This document shows positions 27,352 through 35,637 of a DNA stretch of 64,000 nt, one piece after another. A program made the position numbers and the translations under genes. Position 1 is the first letter of the stretch. Each line of letters opens with the position of its first letter. The notes below the pieces were generated by a model that saw only the letters and a program-made list of their open reading frames with translations, ran no database searches and was not told where the DNA came from. The stretch is taken from contig JAKIUC010000002.1 of NCBI GenBank assembly GCA_021647785.1, positions 106,769 to 170,768 of the forward strand, given 5' to 3'. This stretch comes from Melioribacteraceae bacterium. GTDB lineage: Bacteria; Bacteroidota; Ignavibacteria; Ignavibacteriales; Melioribacteraceae.

Positions 27352-27966
27352 TTAAAACTTGCCAAATTTCAATGTTACTATGCCGTTAAAACCAGATACG
27401 GTATTATCGTTAATAGTCTGATAATCAGCACCGTAGGTATATCTGTAACCAACTCCCAAATCAATGCGGAAAAAATGTGTTACATTAACTTCAAGATTAA
27501 TAGCTGGTTCAGCTATAAAAAAAGAATTGCCGGTTTGATGATTACTATAAAAATTGTTGGTATTACCATCTCCAAAATTATTATAAGAAACACTACCAAG
27601 CCCTAATAATGTATATAGCGAAACGTGAAATATTTCCATAGGAGAAATAATATACTCTAATTCAAAACCACCATACATAAAATGAAGATTCTCGGTATCT
27701 TCGCTAAATAGATCACCATCAATAACATCAACAGTTACGTTGGAAGCAAGCCCATACATTCCGCCTCCTAATACAATGGAATTATTAATAATCCAACCAC
27801 CTCGTGCACCAATTATTAAGCTACTCTGATTATTTAATTCAGCAATTTTCATTACGGGTGCACCAAACCATCCGTTAGATGTTATACCTGATGAAACTAA
27901 TGTTTTTTCTTGTGCAAAAAAATTGTAAAAAGATAAAAGTAATAAAAGTGTTGTTAATTTTTTCAT
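27352..27966 (-). CDS. Putative outer-membrane beta-barrel protein
   Basis: 204 residues, signal peptide 'LTTLLLLLSFYNFFAQ'. The mature part is strand-rich with alternating aromatic/glycine segments ('SSLIIGARGGWIINNSIVLGGGMYGLA') and ends 'FNGIVTLKFGKF' with a terminal Phe, the usual beta-barrel closing pattern. No specific family recognised. It is third in the run with the Met-rich gene and the 28 kb gene, upstream of copB. Confidence 0.65.
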   Translation of the reverse strand: MKKLTTLLLLLSFYNFFAQEKTLVSSGITSNGWFGAPVMKIAELNNQSSLIIGARGGWIINNSIVLGGGMYGLASNVTVDVIDGDLFSEDTENLHFMYGGFELEYIISPMEIFHVSLYTLLGLGSVSYNNFGDGNTNNFYSNHQTGNSFFIAEPAINLEVNVTHFFRIDLGVGYRYTYGADYQTINDNTVSGFNGIVTLKFGKF

Positions 27967-27998
27967 TTTGTTTCCTATATTTGATTTTTTTTTTACTG

Positions 27999-28808
27999 TT
28001 AAATTTGAAAGTTAAATCCTCCGGAAATAGTATAATCCGAAGTAGAACTATTTAAGCCTGCTGATATAATACTTGTAAAAAAGAACCCTTTACGTATCAT
28101 ATAATTATATCCTAAAGCTAACTGCTTAGGTGATGCTATCCCTTGAACAATAGTAGTATATGAATCGTAAGCTAATAGAATAGAGTGTTCGCCATATCCA
28201 AATGCGTATCCAATTCCGAGACTAACTGTGAATGGATTAATTGATTCAGCCCCTTCAGGATCTCCAAGAAATAGATATCCGAACTGTCCGAAAAAAGAGA
28301 ATCTATTAACAAATTTTCTAACACCTACGGCAATCTGTGAATCAAATTCTCCTGTTCCTATGCCAAGGCTGGATGTTGTAGTTGGAAATTTCACATATCC
28401 ATCAATTGAAAAAGCAGGAATAGTTTTGGTTTCCTTAATTACTTGAAAGCTACCGTTTAAATATAAGTCTCCTAAACCAATAGCAATTGAATTCATACTG
28501 CTATCCATTATTTGGTTCGAAGAATTTCCCCCTCCCTTTTTTGGGATATTAGAATTATTAAGTTGAGTAAATGAATTTCCTTTAGTATAGATTATTGGCA
28601 AACTCAGGCTTAGTGAAGACTCCTGAGTTTGATACCTTACACCACTATATAAGAATAATGTATTTTGTCGAGTTCCATCTTGGAAATCAGAACCAACCAC
28701 TTGTAATGAGGTATTTGCATACCACTTTCCCTGAGCAAACGACACTCCGGAAAGAATAGTAATGAATAATAATATTGCTATTATCTTTTTAATTTTCAGT
28801 ATATACAT
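27999..28808 (-). CDS. Putative outer-membrane protein (transporter-like barrel)
   Basis: 269 residues. Signal peptide ends 'LSGVSFAQG'. The remainder is strand-rich with many Gly/Ser/Tyr repeats ('SIAIGLGDLYLNGSFQV', 'PFTVSLGIGYAFGYGEHSILLAYDSYT') and ends 'SDYTISGGFNFQI'. It resembles the phenol-degradation MetA-type outer-membrane proteins in layout, but I cannot confirm that. It starts 5 bases after the Met-rich gene ends, so the two are co-transcribed. Confidence 0.6.
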   Translation of the reverse strand: MYILKIKKIIAILLFITILSGVSFAQGKWYANTSLQVVGSDFQDGTRQNTLFLYSGVRYQTQESSLSLSLPIIYTKGNSFTQLNNSNIPKKGGGNSSNQIMDSSMNSIAIGLGDLYLNGSFQVIKETKTIPAFSIDGYVKFPTTTSSLGIGTGEFDSQIAVGVRKFVNRFSFFGQFGYLFLGDPEGAESINPFTVSLGIGYAFGYGEHSILLAYDSYTTIVQGIASPKQLALGYNYMIRKGFFFTSIISAGLNSSTSDYTISGGFNFQI

Positions 28809-28812
28809 ATAA

Positions 28813-29373
28813 TTATTTTGACTCTATCTTTCTATTTCTTTCAACAACTTTCAGCAAATTATCATAATTTTGCATCATGCCTTCCATGTCCTTCATCATT
28901 TCGTCCATATTTTTCATCATATTTTCATCTTTCATCATATCTTCGTTATGCATAATTGAATTCATCTGCTTTAACATTCCATCCATACTTTTAGACATAT
29001 TATCCATATTTTGCATCATGCCTTCTTGGTTATTCATCATATTCTGCTCTTGATTCATTTGCATGTTTTGCTCTTGGCTCATTTGCATATTCTGTTCATG
29101 ATTCATCTGTCTGTTTTGTTCTTGATTCATCTGCATATTCTGATTCATCCCTTGCATCATATCCTGCATTCGTGTATTCATTTCATTCATATGCTCAGTC
29201 ATTTGCTGCATATTCTGCATATTTCTCTGCATCATATTTTCCATATTGTGCTGCATGTTTCCTTGCATATTTTGGTTCATATTACCATGCTGGGCTACAA
29301 TTGTTGGCACTATTAATAGCATTGCTACTAACATTACTGCAACTAATTCCATTTTAATTCTTATGGTTTTCAT
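28813..29373 (-). CDS. Secreted Met/Gln/Asn-rich protein, probable Cu(I)/Ag(I) binder
   Basis: 186 residues. After a signal peptide ending near 'PTIVAQ' the mature part of about 158 residues contains some 42 methionines, mostly as single Met or MM pairs between polar residues ('QNMQQMTEHMNEM'). A central stretch repeats a unit of about 9-10 residues of the form QNMQMNQEQ. There are few His and no Cys. Clusters of Met are the known way periplasmic copper proteins (PcoC, CopK, CueO insert) hold Cu(I), so a copper/silver sink is inferred; no family was recognised. Codon-level repetition shows as a striking opposite-strand pattern. It heads an operon with two barrel-like proteins. Confidence 0.75.
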   Translation of the reverse strand: MKTIRIKMELVAVMLVAMLLIVPTIVAQHGNMNQNMQGNMQHNMENMMQRNMQNMQQMTEHMNEMNTRMQDMMQGMNQNMQMNQEQNRQMNHEQNMQMSQEQNMQMNQEQNMMNNQEGMMQNMDNMSKSMDGMLKQMNSIMHNEDMMKDENMMKNMDEMMKDMEGMMQNYDNLLKVVERNRKIESK

Positions 29374-29419
29374 TTGTTTCTCCTTTTTTTTATTAAATAT
29401 ATTTCAACTTATTTTTGAT

Positions 29420-29459
29420 ATACTTCTATACAAGTATTATAAATATCAAAAAAGTGACA
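29420..29459 (-). promoter_or_regulatory. Putative alternative-sigma promoter, copy 2, with overlapping dyad
   Basis: Minus strand TGTCACTTTTTT (29459-29448), 9-base spacer, AATACT (29438-29433), ending 59 bases before the Met-rich ATG. An inverted repeat (ATACTT/AAGTAT inside TTGATAT/ATATCAA) overlaps the downstream block and could be an operator. Compare 21182-21208. Confidence 0.5.
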
Positions 29460-29576
29460 AAAATTCAGCAATTTTAATAGCAATCTCAAAGAAGAAAATA
29501 TGTTTTGCTGTTATAATTGAACCAACAGCATCCTAAGAGGGGAACCCATTCAAAATTACTTTTAATTAGAACAAAA

Positions 29577-31970
29577 CTATTTGGTTATAATCTCCTTTCT
29601 TCTTCTAATTGAAGAAATTATTAATCCTATAGACATCACAATTACACCGAGCCATACAAAACTTATATATGGCTTAATTGATATTTCTACTGAAAGTACA
29701 TCCTTCTTTAATTCTTTGGGTTCTGCAACCTTATCTAACGATTCGATACTGATTGTAACGTTACCGGCAACATCAAGTGAAATAAGGGATACCAGCAAAT
29801 TTTCATCATCTATTGTTATACTGCCATATTCTTTTTCCCCATCGCTAAAAATTACTCTTGGTACTATTGAATATTCTTTTTTATTCTTTGTTAGTTGTAA
29901 TTTAGCTCCAATTTCAAAATCAGCTCCCTCGGTCATTTTTTCCATTATCTCTTCAGGAAACTCGAAACCATCAAAAACAACTTCAACTCCATTAATAGTT
30001 TTACTCTCTTTTTTATTTAGGACAATTGTATTGCTATTGTTTTCTGATTTACCACTATCAAAACCAAGTGGTGAAATATAAATATCCTCATCAAAGCCAA
30101 CCAGGATATCAGGGTTTCTCATTAAACTACCATTATAATCCGACCTATACATTACTGGTGTAACAATGGATTCTTTACCATCATCTTTTACTTTAACATT
30201 AAAGGCAAATTTACTACCGTTTTCAATTCCATTGTAACCAACAAAGGTGAAGTTTTTCCCAAATTGTGAAAGGCTCTCCCCTTTGTATAAATCAATTTTA
30301 GCTGATTCAGAGAAGAATCCGGTAATAAGTACACCCAATATAAATATGGCAAATCCGGCATGTGTAATATGACCACCAGTTAGTAACCAGTTTGTTTTTA
30401 GAGCATTAAATAAAAACTGGATATTTACTACTAATACGAAAAATGCTGTAAAGGCAAATATTAAAATTATAATACCAGTTGTATTAAAAATAAATGCAAA
30501 TAGTATTGTAATTACTATTGAAACAACTGTAGATGGTAATATTTCTCTAATGAAATTGTTTTTGTCAGTACTCTTCCATTTAAGAAATAAAGTAATCCCA
30601 ATTAATAGATTCATAATAATTACAAGAGGTAAATTCATTTTGTTATAAAAGTCGAGTTCTACAGACTGTCCGAAAATTGGAGAAGATGTACCAACAAGTA
30701 CAACAATAGTAGAGGCAATCAGTGCAAATGCACCATAGAATAATCCATATTCTCTTGTAAATAAATTTTCATCGTCACTTTTATGAACCTCTATATCGTT
30801 TCTTCTAAAAAAGACTGAACCGAAACCCAATAGAATGAATGTTAAAATGTAAATAATTAAAAAGAGATAAACTATTTCGCCAGGATCAGAAAAAGAGTGG
30901 ACTGATGCATCAGAAAGAATACCACTTCTGGTAAGAAAAGTACTATAAATTACAAAGACATAACTAAGAGCGGCAAGAATTAAATTTGTTTTTACAAAAC
31001 GGTTTTGTTTATCCATTTGCCATGCTTGTTTTTGAATTATTAATGTATGCAGCAACGCCGCTAAAACAATCCAAGGTATTAAACTTGCATTTTCTACCGG
31101 ATCCCATGCCCAGTAACCGCCCCAACCCAATACACCATAAGCCCAGTAACCGCCTATCATTATACCAAGTCCTAAAATAACCAAACTTATAATTACCCAA
31201 TACTTAGCTTCGCCTACCCAATCTTTATATTCATTTCTTATGGTTGCTGATATTGCAAAAGAATAGGGGATAGTTACAAGTGCGTATCCTAAAAATAGGA
31301 TAGGGGGATGAATCTGCATCCAAAAATTTTGTAGTAGAGGATTTAATCCCTTCCCTTTAATTAGGAACTCCTCAAAAAGAATTCCATTACTCTTTAATAT
31401 GTATAATAACCCTTCGCTAAGCTGAACAAAATTACCGTCACTATTCTGGTTAGAAAAAATGTAATCTTTTAGTGCAGGTAAACTTAATATAGATTGACTA
31501 AAATATTTTATATCAACATAATGCTCGATACTCCAAATATACTCGAACGGACTTTTTAGTAATGGAGTTACCATAAGTAGTAAGAAAGAAACTGCAAGAG
31601 TGTAAACGCCCATAAAACTTGCTTCCTTTTTAGCAGAATAGTCTTTTCTTTCCAGAAAAAACAATCCGATGAGGGATGTGAAAAGGAGCCAAAGTAAGAA
31701 ACTTCCTTCCTGCCCGGCAAAAAATGTTGACATCAACATTCCATTAGATAAATCAGCATTACTATATTCAAAAACATATTTATACTGATATTGATGAGTT
31801 GTAATCGCATACAAGAGAAAAGCAGATGCAGAGATTATAAGTATAGTCATAGCATGGTAAGCTACTCTTGCAGATTTAAGAACTTTGCCGATTTTATAAC
31901 TTCTATAAAACTGTACCATTGAATACAAACCAGCTAGAAATGCTAATACAATAAGAATATTTCCTAACAT
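29577..31970 (-). CDS. ccmF: CcmF-type cytochrome c haem lyase
   Basis: 797 residues with about 14 membrane helices. The WWD haem-handling motif is present ('GWGGYWAWDPVENASLIPW'), as are 'MQIHPPILFLGYA' and 'FLTRSGILSDASVHSF', all typical of CcmF/CycK. The protein is longer than most CcmF. The C-terminal periplasmic section ('GKNFTFVGYNGIENGSK...EYSIVPRVIFSDGEKEYG') is strand-rich and ends with an anchoring helix. No CcmABCDE or CcmG is nearby. It lies 34 bases after the DUF2231-like gene and ends a run that begins with a double CcmH-like protein. Confidence 0.93.
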   Translation of the reverse strand: MLGNILIVLAFLAGLYSMVQFYRSYKIGKVLKSARVAYHAMTILIISASAFLLYAITTHQYQYKYVFEYSNADLSNGMLMSTFFAGQEGSFLLWLLFTSLIGLFFLERKDYSAKKEASFMGVYTLAVSFLLLMVTPLLKSPFEYIWSIEHYVDIKYFSQSILSLPALKDYIFSNQNSDGNFVQLSEGLLYILKSNGILFEEFLIKGKGLNPLLQNFWMQIHPPILFLGYALVTIPYSFAISATIRNEYKDWVGEAKYWVIISLVILGLGIMIGGYWAYGVLGWGGYWAWDPVENASLIPWIVLAALLHTLIIQKQAWQMDKQNRFVKTNLILAALSYVFVIYSTFLTRSGILSDASVHSFSDPGEIVYLFLIIYILTFILLGFGSVFFRRNDIEVHKSDDENLFTREYGLFYGAFALIASTIVVLVGTSSPIFGQSVELDFYNKMNLPLVIIMNLLIGITLFLKWKSTDKNNFIREILPSTVVSIVITILFAFIFNTTGIIILIFAFTAFFVLVVNIQFLFNALKTNWLLTGGHITHAGFAIFILGVLITGFFSESAKIDLYKGESLSQFGKNFTFVGYNGIENGSKFAFNVKVKDDGKESIVTPVMYRSDYNGSLMRNPDILVGFDEDIYISPLGFDSGKSENNSNTIVLNKKESKTINGVEVVFDGFEFPEEIMEKMTEGADFEIGAKLQLTKNKKEYSIVPRVIFSDGEKEYGSITIDDENLLVSLISLDVAGNVTISIESLDKVAEPKELKKDVLSVEISIKPYISFVWLGVIVMSIGLIISSIRRRKEIITK

Positions 31971-32004
31971 TTTTTTCTCCTAGAAAAAGAATAATATTAA
32001 AGTT

Positions 32005-32625
32005 TTAATGTGCTATTACACCACCATACAAACCGGTAAGTGAGACCAAAATAAAAGTTAAAACTGCGAAGAGATAAATTAGTTTTTTAAATCGTTCAAC
32101 ATAAAGAGAAATAGACCACAAAATAAGTGATATCAATACACCGAAGCCAAGCAGCTCATGAGTTTCAACGAGAGCATAAATTGCTGTTCCCTCAAATGGC
32201 TCTTCTTGTGCCTGCCCTGTTAGCACAGTTAATATGGTTACTATTGCTGCAAAAGGTACAATTATCTTAATTGCACTAAAGTATTTATTCTCTTTATAGC
32301 CAATTATTAAAAGTAAAAGTGCAATTGCAGTAAGAGCAATGGGGAAGTGAATTAGCTTATTATGCGGGTGTTCAAAAGCAGCTTCAAAAGTAACTTCCTT
32401 TACCTCTTCTTCCATTTCACTTTGCTCACTATCTGCTTCAATAGAGCGTTTAGATTTTAGGAATTGTGCCGTGGCTATTCCATTTATTGCAATTGTATCA
32501 CCTTCAACAATTGTTAATGTATCTGGTTTAGAAACTTGTTTTTCTTTATTATGATTTTCGTGGGCTAATAATGCCGAGAAAACGAAAAAAAATAAAATGA
32601 CAAATATTACGTTGTATCTATTCAT
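32005..32625 (-). CDS. Membrane protein with DUF2231-like domain
   Basis: 206 residues: signal peptide, a polar periplasmic section of about 60 residues with His ('HENHNKE'), then four membrane helices. The helix start 'HPHNKLIHFPIALTAIALLLL' carries the HxxxxHFP signature of DUF2231, and a second conserved His lies in 'VETHELLGFG'. DUF2231 proteins are often near haem or copper genes and are thought to bind haem or metal by these His, which is inference here. It is immediately upstream of ccmF. Confidence 0.75.
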   Translation of the reverse strand: MNRYNVIFVILFFFVFSALLAHENHNKEKQVSKPDTLTIVEGDTIAINGIATAQFLKSKRSIEADSEQSEMEEEVKEVTFEAAFEHPHNKLIHFPIALTAIALLLLIIGYKENKYFSAIKIIVPFAAIVTILTVLTGQAQEEPFEGTAIYALVETHELLGFGVLISLILWSISLYVERFKKLIYLFAVLTFILVSLTGLYGGVIAH

Positions 32626-32655
32626 AACTTATCCTTTAAGTTGTTTTATTAAAAT

Positions 32656-32774
32656 TTAATGCATGAAATTTTTACTTGGGTCTTTTGATAATAAAATTGC
32701 CTGCAATATTTCTATCTCATTACTTGTTAATTTTAATTTCTCTGTAATTATTTTAACTTTATAGCTTATGAAGC
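32656..32774 (-). other. Open frame without a start codon between ABC ATPase and DUF2231-like gene
   Basis: A minus-strand frame of about 38 codons with a protein-like end ('KLKLTSNEIEILQAILLSK' then DPSKNFMH and stop) fills the 140-base gap. It has no ATG, GTG or TTG at a plausible place with a ribosome-binding site, so it may be a gene tail, a near-cognate-start peptide or chance. Confidence 0.2.
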
Positions 32775-33446
32775 TATTTTATTGTTTATCATTCCATCTT
32801 TTAAATTTATAGTTCGTGTTGCTCTTGCTTTTACTTCTTGGTCGTGTGTTACTATTATTATGGTTCTTCCTTCTGCATTTAATTCTTCTAATAAATCAAG
32901 TATTTCTTTACCAGTCTCCGAATCTAAATTACCAGTTGGTTCATCTGCTAAAATTAAAACAGGATCGTTTATAAGTGCTCTTGCTATTGCCACTCGTTGT
33001 TGTTCACCACCACTTAGTTCTTCAATTAATCTATTTTCTTTCCCCTTTAATCCAACCTTTGCAAGTATATTTAAGGCTAACTTGTTTTGTGTACGTGTTC
33101 TTTTCTGAACTGTTATTAAAGGGAGTATAATATTCTCTTTAACTGTTAAATAGGGAAGTAACTGGAATGATTGAAATACAAAACCTATATATTCTCTTCT
33201 ATAATTGGATAGACTTTTATTGTCTAAATCATAAAGTTCTATTTCATCCACTTTTATACTTCCGGCTGTTGGTTCGCACAATCCGCCCAATGCAGTAAGC
33301 AGTGTACTTTTGCCTGAACCGGATGGTCCCATAACTGCTAAAAATTCATCTTTCTTTACTGATATACTAAGTTCATTTAAAGCAAATACATTTTGACTAC
33401 CTGTGTTGTAGTGCTTTGATAAATTATTTATTTCAATTATATTCAT
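32766..33446 (-). CDS. ABC transporter ATP-binding protein (LolD/MacB class)
   Basis: About 226 residues with a complete ABC ATPase: Walker A 'MGPSGSGKSTLLTALGG', Q-loop 'FVFQSFQLLPYLTV', signature 'LSGGEQQRVAIARAL', Walker B 'LILADEPTGNLDSETG', H-loop 'IIVTHD'. This is the LolD/MacB/FtsE group that pairs with FtsX-type permeases such as the one at 33787. ATG 33446 is preferred over ATG 33473: AGGA lies about 10 bases before it and the family N-terminus begins there. A repeat-filled spacer of about 340 bases separates it from its permease. Confidence 0.9.
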   Translation of the reverse strand: MNIIEINNLSKHYNTGSQNVFALNELSISVKKDEFLAVMGPSGSGKSTLLTALGGLCEPTAGSIKVDEIELYDLDNKSLSNYRREYIGFVFQSFQLLPYLTVKENIILPLITVQKRTRTQNKLALNILAKVGLKGKENRLIEELSGGEQQRVAIARALINDPVLILADEPTGNLDSETGKEILDLLEELNAEGRTIIIVTHDQEVKARATRTINLKDGMINNKIAS

Positions 33447-33786
33447 CTGTTTATAATTCCTAAAACTTGTCATTCCGTCATGCTTTTAGACAGTTTACCC
33501 CTTCGGGGGAATCTCGCTTTGTTTTTTAGATTCCAGCTAAAATATTGCCGGAATGACAGGCTTTTTTTATAATCATCCCCTTCCCGCAAAAAGAGCGGGA
33601 CAGGTGTGTGTTTAAAAATCAATAATGACGGCTTCATCTGTTTATAATTTGTAGAGCGAATCTCCTGATTCGCTCTTGCTATTAGATAGAAACGAAAGGG
33701 GACTTTCGTTCTACAATTGTTTTTTATAATCATCCTCGTGTGTCCCGCCTTGCGGGATGAATGTTTCATGTCATATTCTAATTGTG
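33442..33786. repeat. Composite spacer of small palindromic repeats between ABC permease and ATPase genes
   Basis: This 313-base gap holds no credible gene; a 99-codon minus-strand frame here is built from repeats. Visible parts: an element of 91 bases (33468-33558) with 10-bp terminal inverted repeats TGTCATTCCG/CGGAATGACA; stems AGAGCGAATC/GATTCGCTCT (33653-33662, 33667-33676), AACGAAAG/CTTTCGTT (33691-33698, 33703-33710) and TCCCGC/GCGGGA near 33744; a 17-base direct repeat (33442-33458 and 33633-33649) that copies the leader of the ATPase gene; and a 16-base direct repeat (33563-33578 and 33720-33735). Confidence 0.75.
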
Positions 33787-34947
33787 TTAAAGTGATTTTA
33801 ATGCAGAAATTGGGTCCAACTTTATAGCACTGTTAAGCGGAATTAAACTTGCAACTACTGCAACAGAAGCTGAAAGAATAGTTGCTAAACTTAAAAGAGA
33901 CCAACTAAAATTAATTTGTAAATTTGAACTCTCAATAACAAAAGGCATAAAAATATGTGAACCGGTAAGTCCCATAAAATAGCCTATAATCCCAGCTACA
34001 ACACTAATTAATAGAATCTCTGCTAATATTATTATTGATATATCAATGTTTTTATAACCAATTGATTTGAAAATACCAATTTCCCTTTTTCGCTCAATTA
34101 CAGAAGAATTTACATTTGAAAATACTATCATAATACTAATAATTATTATTACAAGCGAAATGCCATACGAGAAATTATTGAAACTATTTATTGCAGCCAT
34201 TTTCGATTCAATTGCTTGCTTAAGCGGTTTTATATTTGCACCAGGAAGTTTTTCAGATGCTTGCCTAACTATCTCTTCTATGGGACAGTCGTAGCATAAG
34301 GCAGAAACCTCTGCAAGACTAATTTCATTTTCCTGATTATATAATTTCTGCATAACCGCAAGGTCAATAAATACTATTTCATCATCCTGCGATCCGGTCG
34401 GATTTATAATTCCTGTAACAATAAATTTTTTCCCCTCCAGAATTATTTCATCGTTAATGTGAACATTCAATTTTGTTGAAATTATACTTCCAATCAGGGT
34501 CTCATTTTTTTGTACTGGTACATTCCCATTTATATCCCACCATGTTTTTAGTAAAATTTCCTGATTGAAATGGACGCCAGCTATCATTATTTCTGATTCA
34601 TTTAATGTAGAAATATTAATCAATTTAGGCGAAACAATTTTTATATTCTCTTTGTTTTTAATTGTCCAAATCTTTAATAATTCATCTTCTTTTAATTTAT
34701 GAGAATTATAGGAGACGGTTCCAAATGAAATACCTGCATAGTTAAAGTTAAGTTCTTTTTTATCCGGAGTAATAATTATATTTGCCCCAAAATCATCTAA
34801 ACTCTCTTCTAAATTTTGTTCCATCTCTAAAGAGATAGATATTAAAACAATTACAGAAGCTATTGAAAAGGAAAGCCCTAATAATAGAAGAATGGCTTTC
34901 GATTTTCTTCGTTTAATGCTATTGATTGATATATCATAAATTTTCAT
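33787..34947 (-). CDS. ABC transporter permease (FtsX/MacB type)
   Basis: 386 residues: N-terminal membrane helix ('SKAILLLLGLSFSIASVIVLI'), a periplasmic MacB-core-like domain of about 200 residues, then three C-terminal FtsX helices with 'ERKREIGIFKSIGYKN'. The periplasmic part contains a CxxC pair in 'SALCYDCPIEEIV'. It starts 12 bases after the DUF2318 gene. In the Campylobacter p19 and E. coli fet iron loci a DUF2318 protein is likewise next to FtsX-like permeases and an ATPase, but those have two permeases and FTR1/P19 partners that are absent here. Confidence 0.87.
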   Translation of the reverse strand: MKIYDISINSIKRRKSKAILLLLGLSFSIASVIVLISISLEMEQNLEESLDDFGANIIITPDKKELNFNYAGISFGTVSYNSHKLKEDELLKIWTIKNKENIKIVSPKLINISTLNESEIMIAGVHFNQEILLKTWWDINGNVPVQKNETLIGSIISTKLNVHINDEIILEGKKFIVTGIINPTGSQDDEIVFIDLAVMQKLYNQENEISLAEVSALCYDCPIEEIVRQASEKLPGANIKPLKQAIESKMAAINSFNNFSYGISLVIIIISIMIVFSNVNSSVIERKREIGIFKSIGYKNIDISIIILAEILLISVVAGIIGYFMGLTGSHIFMPFVIESSNLQINFSWSLLSLATILSASVAVVASLIPLNSAIKLDPISALKSL

Positions 34948-34959
34948 TATATAAAATCC

Positions 34960-35619
34960 TTAAACTCTTCTAGTCCAACTAGTTACAGCAGATACGCTGA
35001 TAATTATCTTATTACCTTTAACTCTACTTGGTATTGGGTCTGGTGGATATTTGCCGCATGATCCGCTTACGGCATCTAAGTTATCTATATGCCAAGTAGT
35101 ACCACATGCATCGCATACTAAATTATCACCAACTATATGGAAACTCCTCGAATCGCATGGTTCGCACATTCTAATTGCAGTAACTAATTTTCCCTCCTGA
35201 GTAATATATGCAAGTAGTGGAACGGAACCATTTTTACCATTATAAGTAAACGATACAAATTTTTTGTTTTGCACTACATCCAACGGTAACATAATATTTC
35301 CATTTTTAACATCAACAGAAACTTCCGCTAATAGCGTTGGATAATTTGGGTAAGAAAGTGACTCTGAAATTACAGGTTGATTATTTATTGTTTTTTCTTC
35401 TTTAGTTTCTGTAGTAACAAAGTACCCCACAATTATTCCAAACAAAACTAACGCAAGCACCACATTTAATTGTTGCGATTTGGTACTCTTTTTGCCAAGA
35501 ACAGCATCTCTTTTCTGATTAGAATTGTTTTCACTTGGAGCAATTTTTTCACCACAACTTCCACAAAATTTTGTCTCTTGGTTTAAATCATTTCCACAGT
35601 TTATACAAAAGTTAGCCAT
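34960..35619 (-). CDS. Zinc-ribbon membrane protein with DUF2318 domain
   Basis: 219 residues. N-terminal zinc ribbon (Cys 5, 8, 19, 22), one membrane helix near residues 50-70 ('VVLALVLFGIIVGYFV'), then a periplasmic DUF2318 domain with 'CEPCDSRSFHIVGDNLVCDACGTTW' split across two CxxC pairs and a late Cys in 'SGSCGKYPPDP'. DUF2318 proteins occur with Fe/Cu ABC loci and are suspected redox or metal carriers; this is not proven. The gene lies 19 bases after the double CcmH-like gene and shares its zinc-ribbon-plus-anchor layout. Confidence 0.85.
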   Translation of the reverse strand: MANFCINCGNDLNQETKFCGSCGEKIAPSENNSNQKRDAVLGKKSTKSQQLNVVLALVLFGIIVGYFVTTETKEEKTINNQPVISESLSYPNYPTLLAEVSVDVKNGNIMLPLDVVQNKKFVSFTYNGKNGSVPLLAYITQEGKLVTAIRMCEPCDSRSFHIVGDNLVCDACGTTWHIDNLDAVSGSCGKYPPDPIPSRVKGNKIIISVSAVTSWTRRV

Positions 35620-35637
35620 TTTTATTTTCCTTGAATA

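Noticed and set aside
27029..27389. Plus-strand frames opposite the start of copB
   Set aside because: They mirror the His-rich N-terminus of CopB and its leader and have no independent support.
28960..29290. Possible CRISPR-like repeats
   Set aside because: The repetition is codon-level repetition inside a coding gene with irregular units; no array was seen anywhere in the window.
29011..29357. Plus-strand frames rich in His/Leu/Ile opposite the Met-rich gene
   Set aside because: Met, Asn and Gln codons read backwards as His, Ile and Leu; the minus frame has a signal peptide, ribosome site and promoter.
33470..33769. 99-codon minus-strand frame between the ABC permease and ATPase
   Set aside because: It is built from inverted and direct repeats, including a copy of the ATPase leader, and has no family-like features.
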